Below, one piece after another: positions 57,898-64,000 of a stretch of DNA of 64,000 nucleotides. The stretch spans positions 1,116,001 to 1,180,000 of the forward strand of contig NC_021182.1 in the NCBI RefSeq assembly GCF_000389635.1, in the 5' to 3' direction. The notes below the pieces were generated by a model. It searched no databases, was not told the origin of the DNA, and saw only the letters and a program-made list of their open reading frames with translations. The stretch comes from Clostridium pasteurianum BC1. GTDB taxonomy: Bacteria; Bacillota; Clostridia; Clostridiales; Clostridiaceae. The position numbers and the translations under genes were made by a program. Each line of letters starts with the position of its first letter. The first letter of the stretch is position 1.

Positions 57898-59208
57898 ATG
57901 GAAAATAGTAAATTCATGAAATGGATGGAAGATAATTTAATGCCTGTTCTTGGGAAATTAGCACAAAATATTTATTTACAATCAATACGTGATGCCTTTT
58001 GTATTTTTGCCCTCCCACTTATAATAAGTGGTTCAATATTTTTAATTATCGCCAATCCACCAACAGCACTGGGGTGGGGCGTGATAAATGCATGGAATAA
58101 TGCAATTACTCCAATTCAAAGCAATATTATGATAGGTTTTAATTTAAGTTTTGGTATTATGGCAGTAGCTGTTGCTTTTGGTACGGCTTACAGTCTAGCA
58201 TCAAGATGGGACATGGATGAAGCACTTTGTGGAATGCTATCATTGATATGCTTTTTTATTGTTTGTTTTCCAGCTTCAGATATTACAAAGGTTCAATTTG
58301 GAGATATTTTAAATTATCTTGGCGGTCAAGGCTTATTTATTGCAATAATATGGGGTATTTTAACAACTTTTATAGTAAAATTATTTACTAAAAAGGGTTT
58401 GGTAATAAAAATGCCAGCTGGTGTTCCACCCTATGTAGTGAGAACTTTTAGTGCACTGGTACCATTTTTTATAATGATTACTTTCTCCTGGGCTTTGGAA
58501 TGGATAGTATGGGCAAATCTGCACATAACATTGCCGCAATTGGTGTTAGAAGTATTCAAACCTTTAGTTGCAGTTTCCAATAGTTATCCTGCTGCACTTA
58601 TAGAAATTGTTTTAATGATGCTATTATGGTCACTGGGTATTCATGGAATGAATGTTGTATCATCTGTTGCCTATCCATTCTGGACAGCCCAATTAGCAGC
58701 AAATACTGCTGCACGAAGTGCTGGAACGCCAATGCATGGAATTATTACTGAACCTTTCTTCCATATGTTTACCCATATAGGTGGTTCAGGTTTAACATGG
58801 CCACTGGTAATAATGTTTTTATTTTCAGCATCAAAACAACTTAAGAGTATTGGAAAAATAGAACTTATACCAGCAATATTCAATATAAATGAGCCAATAA
58901 TGTTTGGAGCACCTCTTGTACTTAACCCTATAATGTTCATACCATTTATACTTTCACCTGTTGTGGCAGTAACCGTAAATTATATTGCATTTTATAGCGG
59001 AATTGTTCCTAAAATAGTAATGCAGCCGCCATTTACAGTTCCGGTATTTTTCGGTGGAATTATTGCTACTGGTGGATATTGGCAGGGGGCAGCACTTCAG
59101 CTTGTAAATTTAATTCTATCTGCGTTGATTTATTTTCCTTTCTTCAAATTGTTTGAAAAACAGCTTGTAATAAATGAGAAGAAAGCAGAACTTGAAATTG
59201 AAAATTGA
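57898..59208 (+). CDS. PTS lactose/cellobiose-type IIC permease
   Basis: A 436-residue permease with about ten membrane segments. Family marks are the N-terminal amphipathic start KWMEDNLMPVLGKLAQNIYL, the SIRDAFCIFALPLIISGSIF helix, IMMLLWSLGIHGMNVVSSVA-like helix (written MLLWSLGIHGMN), and the sugar-site loop IFNINEPIMFGAPLVLNPIM (about residues 326-345) with N and E of the NEP motif. It transports a disaccharide such as cellobiose, chitobiose or lactose. GGAGG precedes the ATG. No glycosidase or regulator lies in the operon, so the sugar cannot be named. Confidence 0.93.
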   Translation: MENSKFMKWMEDNLMPVLGKLAQNIYLQSIRDAFCIFALPLIISGSIFLIIANPPTALGWGVINAWNNAITPIQSNIMIGFNLSFGIMAVAVAFGTAYSLASRWDMDEALCGMLSLICFFIVCFPASDITKVQFGDILNYLGGQGLFIAIIWGILTTFIVKLFTKKGLVIKMPAGVPPYVVRTFSALVPFFIMITFSWALEWIVWANLHITLPQLVLEVFKPLVAVSNSYPAALIEIVLMMLLWSLGIHGMNVVSSVAYPFWTAQLAANTAARSAGTPMHGIITEPFFHMFTHIGGSGLTWPLVIMFLFSASKQLKSIGKIELIPAIFNINEPIMFGAPLVLNPIMFIPFILSPVVAVTVNYIAFYSGIVPKIVMQPPFTVPVFFGGIIATGGYWQGAALQLVNLILSALIYFPFFKLFEKQLVINEKKAELEIEN

Positions 59209-59254
59209 GAACAGGTTTAATAAAATATATTAATAATAAAGGGAGGTCTTAGCA

Positions 59255-59608
59255 GTGAGTGAAGAGAATAAATTTGATTTGGAACAAATTGTTTTTAATC
59301 TTGTACTTCATGGAGGAAATGCAAGGGGGAAGGCCTATGATGCATTGGATGCTGCAGAAAATGGAGACTTTCAGCTTGCAGAAAAATGTCTTGATGATGC
59401 AGATGAGGAATTCTACCAAGGACATGATTATCAAAATAAATTAATTCAAGGTCAGATGGATAATGAAACACCTAATTTCTTAGTAATACACGCACAGGAT
59501 CAGCTTATGACAGCTTTAGCAGAGAAAAATTTAATTAAAAGAGAAATAGCCTTATATAGAAAAGTAAATGAACTAGAGAAAAAGATAGAAATATTAATGA
59601 AAAAATAA
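59255..59608 (+). CDS. PTS lactose/cellobiose-type IIA component
   Basis: A 117-residue three-helix IIA protein. The phosphorylated histidine is in NFLVIHAQDQLMTALAEKNL (about residue 77), and the helix-1 stretch NLVLHGGNARGKAYDALDAA fits the family. IIA takes phosphate from HPr-His-P and passes it to IIB at 57524-57841. The start is GTG at 59255 after GGGAGG. The C-terminal helix is longer and more charged than usual (KVNELEKKIEILMKK). It is the last gene of the operon. Confidence 0.92.
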   Translation: MSEENKFDLEQIVFNLVLHGGNARGKAYDALDAAENGDFQLAEKCLDDADEEFYQGHDYQNKLIQGQMDNETPNFLVIHAQDQLMTALAEKNLIKREIALYRKVNELEKKIEILMKK

Positions 59609-59629
59609 TAGAGAAGAGGGTCTCAAAGT

Positions 59630-59649
59630 AAAAAGAGGCTCTCTTTTTT
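59630..59649 (+). terminator. Short terminator after the PTS operon
   Basis: AAAAAGAG (59630-59637) pairs with CTCTTTTTT (59641-59649) around GCT. A further GAGAAGAGGGTCTC stretch just before may extend the structure. Confidence 0.6.
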
Positions 59650-59679
59650 GATCTTTATAAAATAAATTGTTGTATACTT

Positions 59680-60552
59680 CTATTCTGTTTTAAATGATTC
59701 TATAAAGTTTCTAGCTACATCAGATAAATATCTGTTTTTAACCCATACAACTGCAGGTCTAGTTCTTAAAGATAATTCGTCTATTTCAATGTATTTTAAG
59801 TCTAATCCTGGGATCAGGTTAGCAGCGGATTTAGGTAATATACCTATGCCGATTTCTGTGTGAGCCCATAGAAGAACTGATCTTGCATCTTCATTTTCAC
59901 AAAGTATTGTTGGTTCAAATCCAGCTTGGTGACAGGAAGAAATTAGCATGTCTTTGAATTTATGATCTATTATCAAAGGTTTGTTTATTAAATCATTTAA
60001 ACTTATAGGATTCTTTTTATTATTGATAAAATATGCATCAGGTTTAAAGACCGCTATCATAGGTTCACTGGAAAGCAGCAGTGATTCAAAGTTTTCAGAA
60101 TTAAAGGGCGTCAAAATAACGCCTACTTCTATTGTGCCTATAGAAAGTGATTTTAATATTTCATCAGTGTTGCTTTCTCTTATCTTAAAATTTATATGAG
60201 GATACTTATTATGAAATTCATTTAATCTTTTTAATAAAATGGTAGTACTTGAAGATGGAACTGTACCCAGAGATAGTATTCCTTTAAAGCCATGTTTCAA
60301 GTTTTTTAGTTCCTTTTCAGTGTTTTGAGTTAATTCTAAAATTTGTTTAGAACGATGTTGAAGTATCCTACCTGCATCTGTTATTTGAATTTTTCGTGTA
60401 TTTCTATCTATAAGTTTTATATCAAGTTCATCCTCAAGTAATTTCAGCTGCTGGCTTAAGGGTGGTTGAGCTATATGTAATCGCTCTGCAGCTTTAGTTA
60501 TACTGCCTTCTTCTACTATAGTTAAAAAATACTTAAGCTGTCTAATATCCAT
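59680..60552 (-). CDS. LysR family transcriptional regulator
   Basis: A 290-residue LysR regulator: winged helix MDIRQLKYFLTIVEEGSITK, AAERLHIAQPPLSQQLKLLE as recognition helix, then the linker and the effector domain (SLGTVPSSSTTILLKRLNEF and onward, about residues 92-290). The start is the ATG at 60552 with GAGGTG eight bases before; a TTG three bases earlier is less likely. It is divergent from the SsuBC-like transporter operon, with a 377-base gap, and most likely controls it, sensing a transported compound or a sulfur signal. The target operon has a good promoter at 60741-60770. Confidence 0.93.
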   Translation of the reverse strand: MDIRQLKYFLTIVEEGSITKAAERLHIAQPPLSQQLKLLEDELDIKLIDRNTRKIQITDAGRILQHRSKQILELTQNTEKELKNLKHGFKGILSLGTVPSSSTTILLKRLNEFHNKYPHINFKIRESNTDEILKSLSIGTIEVGVILTPFNSENFESLLLSSEPMIAVFKPDAYFINNKKNPISLNDLINKPLIIDHKFKDMLISSCHQAGFEPTILCENEDARSVLLWAHTEIGIGILPKSAANLIPGLDLKYIEIDELSLRTRPAVVWVKNRYLSDVARNFIESFKTE

Positions 60553-60740
60553 CAATAATCACCTCTGATATTGGATTTATATTAATTTCATATAAATCCA
60601 ATATTTTATTTATATTTGTTATGTAAGCTTCTATTTGCTATAATCATACACAAAGTTAAAGATTTATAAAAGTGATATTTTATAATTTTACTAAAAAGAT
60701 AAGATTAGTATGTATTAATGAATTTATTTTATATATAGTA

Positions 60741-60770
60741 TTGACAAATATTAAAGACATGGTGTAATAT
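60741..60770 (+). promoter_or_regulatory. Promoter of the ABC transporter/threonine-synthase-like operon
   Basis: TTGACA (60741-60746) and TAATAT (60765-60770) are 18 bases apart. The start of transcription would be near 60777, leaving a 155-base leader before the permease gene. LysR half-sites could not be singled out in this AT-rich gap; nothing else is seen between 60553 and 60932. Confidence 0.6.
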
Positions 60771-60932
60771 TTTAGTTAATCAAAGTATACATATTCAATT
60801 AGTAGGAATTATTTTTTTACCCAATAAACAAGTTTTCCGGTAGGTTAAATATATTTTGCTTTAATGATAAAAAGTGATTAACACTTAGAATCTAAATTTA
60901 TGCTATTATCAAGATTTGAAAGGAGTATAGGT

Positions 60933-61727
60933 ATGAATTTTAAAGTTATTTTACATAGGATATATAGGATAATTAAAAATATTCTCATAGCGTTGATTGT
61001 GCCCATAATATTATTAATATTATGGCAAGTATTAAGTGACAAAGGATTTATTAGATCATCTGTGCTTCCCTCACCTTATGTAATCTATGAAGCTTTAGTT
61101 GACATGATAAAAAGTGGAGATTTATTTAAAAATTTGTATATAAGTATATTAAGAGTTTTAAAAGGATATGCCATAGGCGCCATTCTCGGAATAATTTTTG
61201 GGATATTAATTGGATTATTCAAAGGTATCGAAAAAGCTTTAGATTTAATTATAGGGTTTTTAAGGCCAATACCTATTGTAGCCTGGGTACCTGTACTTAT
61301 ACTTTGGATGGGAATAGATGAAGCATCAAAGATAACAATAATAATTATAGGAAGCTTTTGGCCAATACTTATAAATACCATTTACGGTATAAAAGGAGCA
61401 GATAAAAAATTTCTAGAAGTTTCAAAAATATTGGAAAAAAGTAAGCTGGACACATTAATAAAAATTGTTTTCCCATCGGCATTACCATCTATTTTTACAG
61501 GACTGCGTATTGGAATCGGAAGTGCATGGATGAGTGTTATTACGGCAGAAATTATTGCTGCAACTTCAGGTATAGGATATCAAATTTCCTATGCCAGGGA
61601 ATTATCTCAGCCAGATGTTATGTTAGTAGGAGTTTTTTCAATAGGTATAATTGGTTTCTTAATTGATTATTTAATAAAGAAATTACAAATCTTGGTTATT
61701 AAATGGGACATAAATAATGAAAATTAG
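60933..61727 (+). CDS. ABC transporter permease (SsuC/TauC family)
   Basis: A 264-residue permease with six membrane helices. The cytoplasmic EAA-type loop is seen as KGADKKFLEVSKILEKSKLD followed by FPSALPSIFTGLRIGIGSAW (about residues 151-190), which identifies the nitrate/sulfonate/taurine (SsuC/TauC/NrtB) family. SVLPSPYVIYEALVDMIKSG near the N-terminus is the usual periplasmic start. The start is the ATG at 60933 with AAAGGAG upstream; the ATG at 60900 lacks support. It works with the ATPase encoded 11 bases downstream and a binding protein, probably the one starting at 63953. Confidence 0.92.
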   Translation: MNFKVILHRIYRIIKNILIALIVPIILLILWQVLSDKGFIRSSVLPSPYVIYEALVDMIKSGDLFKNLYISILRVLKGYAIGAILGIIFGILIGLFKGIEKALDLIIGFLRPIPIVAWVPVLILWMGIDEASKITIIIIGSFWPILINTIYGIKGADKKFLEVSKILEKSKLDTLIKIVFPSALPSIFTGLRIGIGSAWMSVITAEIIAATSGIGYQISYARELSQPDVMLVGVFSIGIIGFLIDYLIKKLQILVIKWDINNEN

Positions 61728-61738
61728 GGGGTAAAACC

Positions 61739-62524
61739 ATGGATGATAAAAGTAAAAAAGCTATTGAAATAAAGAATTTAAATAAAACTTTTAAAATAGA
61801 TAATGGAGAACTTACTGTATTGAAGGATATAGATTTATCTGTTAAGGATGGAGAATTTTTAAGTATTGTAGGCTCAAGTGGATGTGGTAAAAGCACTTTA
61901 CTTAGAATGATAGTAGGTCTTGATACAGATTATTCAGGAGGCATATTATCTTATGAAAATCCCATTCAGGGACCTGCGGTTGATAGAGGAATGATTTTTC
62001 AAGAATCCAGGCTTTTTCCATGGCTTACGGTTGAAAAAAATATAGCTTTTGGCCTCAGTAAAAAAGTATCAAATTCAGAGAAGAAGGAACTAGTCCATGA
62101 ACAACTTGAATTAGTAGGATTAAGCAATTTTGCAAAGGCTTATCCTGATCAGTTATCAGGAGGAATGAAGCAGAGAATTAGCATTGCAAGAGCCCTTATC
62201 AATAAACCTAAGATTTTATTATTGGATGAACCCTTTGGAGCTTTAGATGCTATGACTCGAATTAATATGCAGCAGGAAATTCTAAAAATATGGGAAAAAG
62301 AAAAAACTACTATGATTCTTGTAACTCATGATATAGATGAGGCTGTATACCTTGGAAATAGAGTTGTAGTACTATCCAGCAGACCAGGTAGAATTAAAAA
62401 AATAGTTCCTGTGGAATTATCAAGGCCGCGTGATAGAAGTGGATATGATTTTACTTACATAAAAGGTGAAATATATGATGAATTTTTTACAAAAGTAGAA
62501 AATCCATTTTCATATAATATATAG
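61739..62524 (+). CDS. ABC transporter ATP-binding protein (SsuB/TauB family)
   Basis: A 261-residue ATPase with Walker A VGSSGCGKSTLLRMI (about residues 43-57), Q-loop IFQESRLFPWLTVEKNIAFG (FQE.RL.PW is the mark of the nitrate/sulfonate/taurine group), signature LSGGMKQRISIARAL, Walker B ILLLDEPFGALDAMTR and VTHDIDEAVYLG. GGGGG precedes the ATG, 11 bases after the permease stop. Together they would import an oxyanion or sulfonate-type compound, or an amine such as a thiamine precursor; the family alone does not settle which. Confidence 0.94.
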   Translation: MDDKSKKAIEIKNLNKTFKIDNGELTVLKDIDLSVKDGEFLSIVGSSGCGKSTLLRMIVGLDTDYSGGILSYENPIQGPAVDRGMIFQESRLFPWLTVEKNIAFGLSKKVSNSEKKELVHEQLELVGLSNFAKAYPDQLSGGMKQRISIARALINKPKILLLDEPFGALDAMTRINMQQEILKIWEKEKTTMILVTHDIDEAVYLGNRVVVLSSRPGRIKKIVPVELSRPRDRSGYDFTYIKGEIYDEFFTKVENPFSYNI

Positions 62525-62608
62525 GCGCATTTAAATAAATAACAGGCAGTATATTTATTTTTATATGCTTAAAATATCAAAAACATAGTGGAGAGGGAGT
62601 AATTTTAT

Positions 62609-63808
62609 ATGAGTTATTTTAGTCATTTACAGTGTTCAAAATGTGGAAAAGAGTATTCAAAGGATGAAAAACATAATTTATGTGAGTGTGGCGGACCATT
62701 ACTTGTAAGATATGATTTACATAAGTTAAAAGAGAATGTGGACAAGGATGTATTTAAATCTAGAAGCAAAGGCCTATTTAGATTTAAGGAGCTTTTACCT
62801 ATTGAAGATGAAAAAAACATAGTTTCACTTGGAGAAGGAGATACACCTATATTCAGACTTGAAGCTTTAGGCGATAAAATAGGAGCAGAAAATTTATACA
62901 TTAAAGATGAAGGATTAAATCCTACAGGAACTTTTAAAGCAAGGGGCGCAGCAGTTGGAGTGTCAAAGGCCAAGGAACTTGGTATAAAGACAATAGCAAT
63001 GCCTACAGCAGGAAATGCAGGTGGTGCTTGGTCTGCTTATTCTTCTAAAGCAGGAATTGAACTTGTGGTTGCTATGCCTGAAGATGCACCAGATTTAGCT
63101 AAAAAAGAGGCTTTCATATATGGATCAAAAACTTATCTTGTTAAAGGTTTAATATCCGATGCAGGTAAGATAATAGCTAAGGGTGTAAAAAAGCATGGTT
63201 GGTTTGACGCAGCTACACTTAAAGAGCCTTATAGAATTGAAGGCAAAAAGACTATGGGACTTGAGATTGCCGAATATTTTAATTGGGAATTTCCAGATGC
63301 TATACTTTATCCAACTGGCGGAGGCGTAGGAATAATTGGAATATGGAAGGCATTCAAAGAATTGAAGGAGCTAGGATGGATTAAAGATAAAATTCCAAAA
63401 CTTATAGCAGTACAGTCTGAGGGATGTAATCCAATAGTAAAGGCCTTTAATGAAGATTCAGAAGCTTCTGAATTTTGCAATGGCGCAAATACTATAGCGG
63501 GGGGTATACGTGTTCCTAAAGCATTAGGAGATTTTATAGTTCTTGATGCTGTGAGACAAAGTAAAGGTACAGCAATTGAAGTAAAAGATTCTGAAATTAT
63601 AGAATCACTTAATCTTTTAGCCAAGACAGAGGGACTATTTATATGCCCGGAAGGAGCAACATTAGTTGCAGCAGTGGACAAACTTATCAAAAATGGTTTT
63701 TTAAAGTCAACTGATAAAATTGTACTTTTAAATACTGGAAGTGGATTAAAGTATTCAAATTTAGTAGATGAAAAACTGCCAGTACTTGAAATAGATGCAG
63801 ATATATAA
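62609..63808 (+). CDS. Threonine-synthase-like PLP enzyme
   Basis: A 399-residue fold-type-II PLP enzyme. A zinc-ribbon-like N-terminus (QCSKCGKEYSKDEKHNLCEC, C-x2-C...C-x-C) is followed by LGEGDTPIFRLEALGDKIGA, the PLP lysine in NPTGTFKARGAAVGVSKAKE (FK-A-RG, about residue 112) and the phosphate/substrate loop PTAGNAGGAWSAYSSKAG. The PLP-phosphate glycine loop is YPTGGGVGIIGIWKA. Standard threonine synthases read SFKDRG and TSGNTG; the changes FKARG and TAGNAG mark a paralogue, perhaps with another substrate. It is encoded between an SsuBC-like transporter and a secreted protein and is likely part of that pathway. GAGAGGGAG precedes the ATG. Confidence 0.88.
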   Translation: MSYFSHLQCSKCGKEYSKDEKHNLCECGGPLLVRYDLHKLKENVDKDVFKSRSKGLFRFKELLPIEDEKNIVSLGEGDTPIFRLEALGDKIGAENLYIKDEGLNPTGTFKARGAAVGVSKAKELGIKTIAMPTAGNAGGAWSAYSSKAGIELVVAMPEDAPDLAKKEAFIYGSKTYLVKGLISDAGKIIAKGVKKHGWFDAATLKEPYRIEGKKTMGLEIAEYFNWEFPDAILYPTGGGVGIIGIWKAFKELKELGWIKDKIPKLIAVQSEGCNPIVKAFNEDSEASEFCNGANTIAGGIRVPKALGDFIVLDAVRQSKGTAIEVKDSEIIESLNLLAKTEGLFICPEGATLVAAVDKLIKNGFLKSTDKIVLLNTGSGLKYSNLVDEKLPVLEIDADI

Positions 63809-63952
63809 ATAAGCCAAGTTTTATTAAAAATTACAAATATACTGACTAAAATTTAATTTATATTCATAATAAAAGTGATTTATAGACGATTAAGTATTTA
63901 ATTTAAATTATATATTATTTAGCTTAATAAGAAAAAAGGGAGTGAATTATAA

Positions 63953-64000
63953 TTGAAAAAAATAACTGTTCTAATCTCCATATTATTAATAAGTATATTG
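63953..64000 (+). CDS. Secreted protein, N-terminus only (probable ABC substrate-binding protein)
   Basis: AAGGGAG precedes a TTG at 63953. The first 16 codons read MKKITVLISILLISIL, a signal-peptide start, and the frame runs off the window. Placed after the SsuBC-like and threonine-synthase-like genes in the same direction, it is most simply the missing substrate-binding lipoprotein of the transporter. This rests on position and the signal peptide only. Confidence 0.5.
   Translation, partial: MKKITVLISILLISIL

Noticed and set aside
1-64000. CRISPR array or cas genes
   Set aside because: No regularly spaced repeat of 23-40 bases and no Cas motif was found; the only RNA-guided protein is TnpB.
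1-64000. tRNA or rRNA genes
   Set aside because: No cloverleaf with GTTCRANNC or rRNA-like GC-rich stretch was noticed on either strand.

Overview
The window is low-GC, AT-rich DNA of a Gram-positive anaerobe, most likely a Clostridium (cluster I type). Pointers are the strong GGAGG-type ribosome sites, frequent TTG/GTG starts, an [FeFe]-hydrogenase maturase (HydG) beside its TM1266-type regulator, the style of the FtsH, PTS and peptide deformylase genes, and the insertion-sequence content. I cannot name the species from sequence alone. It reads as a plastic chromosomal stretch: many one- and two-gene units (acetyltransferases, efflux pumps, regulators, hydrolases) mixed with insertion sequences, gene fragments and small structured repeats.

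Layout. 1-6.8 kb: end of a substrate-binding protein, a decayed VOC gene, GNAT genes, an IS200/IS605 element (tnpA-tnpB with a likely omega-RNA end), a frameshifted GNAT, and a sugar epimerase gene cut by an IS630-type element. 6.9-20.3 kb: ApbE, a free-standing small-RNA candidate, a queG-like Fe-S protein, pirin, MerR, MATE, an orphan ABC ATPase, EamA, an HxlR/isochorismatase pair, a resolvase fragment and a HicBA-like toxin-antitoxin pair with its operator. 20.3-27.1 kb: a PTS-type IIC permease, a second queG-like protein, two peptide deformylase homologues, a long PRPP synthetase, an XRE-def operon and a truncated DedA. 27.4-37.2 kb: NfeD-like protein and flotillin separated by an IS110-type element, then two small unknown proteins, a lipoprotein, an 811-residue protein with two tandem glutathionylspermidine-synthase-type ATP-grasp modules, a second lipoprotein and a ketopantoate-reductase-like protein. 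37.4-39.2 kb: hydG and the TM1266 regulator. 39.8-47.3 kb: an E2-type acyltransferase, a cytidine-deaminase-like gene, an ABM monooxygenase, a second IS630 copy, ftsH overlapping a HelD-type helicase, and a hicA remnant. 47.5-57.1 kb: two MFS exporters, a FAD/Rieske oxidoreductase, DUF2935, GNAT, isochorismatase and two secreted wall-active proteins. 57.2-64 kb: a lactose/cellobiose-type PTS, then a LysR gene divergent from an SsuBC-like transporter that shares its operon with a threonine-synthase paralogue and the start of a secreted protein.

The most notable points are these. (a) The NfeD/flotillin plus tandem ATP-grasp plus lipoprotein neighbourhood resembles a membrane-stress system and is now split by an IS110 element. 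(b) A pair of 163-bp palindromic elements lies in opposite orientation at 32662-32824 and 39178-39340; one supplies the stop codon of a gene and the other abuts the TM1266 gene. (c) A four-member family of structured repeats occurs at about 9.3, 10.8, 41.9 and 48.8 kb. (d) A strong promoter and terminator at 7.9-8.1 kb enclose an RNA of about 105 nt with no reading frame. (e) A terminator hairpin near 48.9 kb is present again near 51.9 kb with its core inverted. (f) There are several precise gene fossils: an epimerase that can be restored exactly by removing the IS630, and remnants of a resolvase, a homocysteine methyltransferase, hicA, a GNAT and a queG-like gene.

No CRISPR array, tRNA, rRNA or prophage block was seen. 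Function statements rest on motif recognition by eye, not on database searches.
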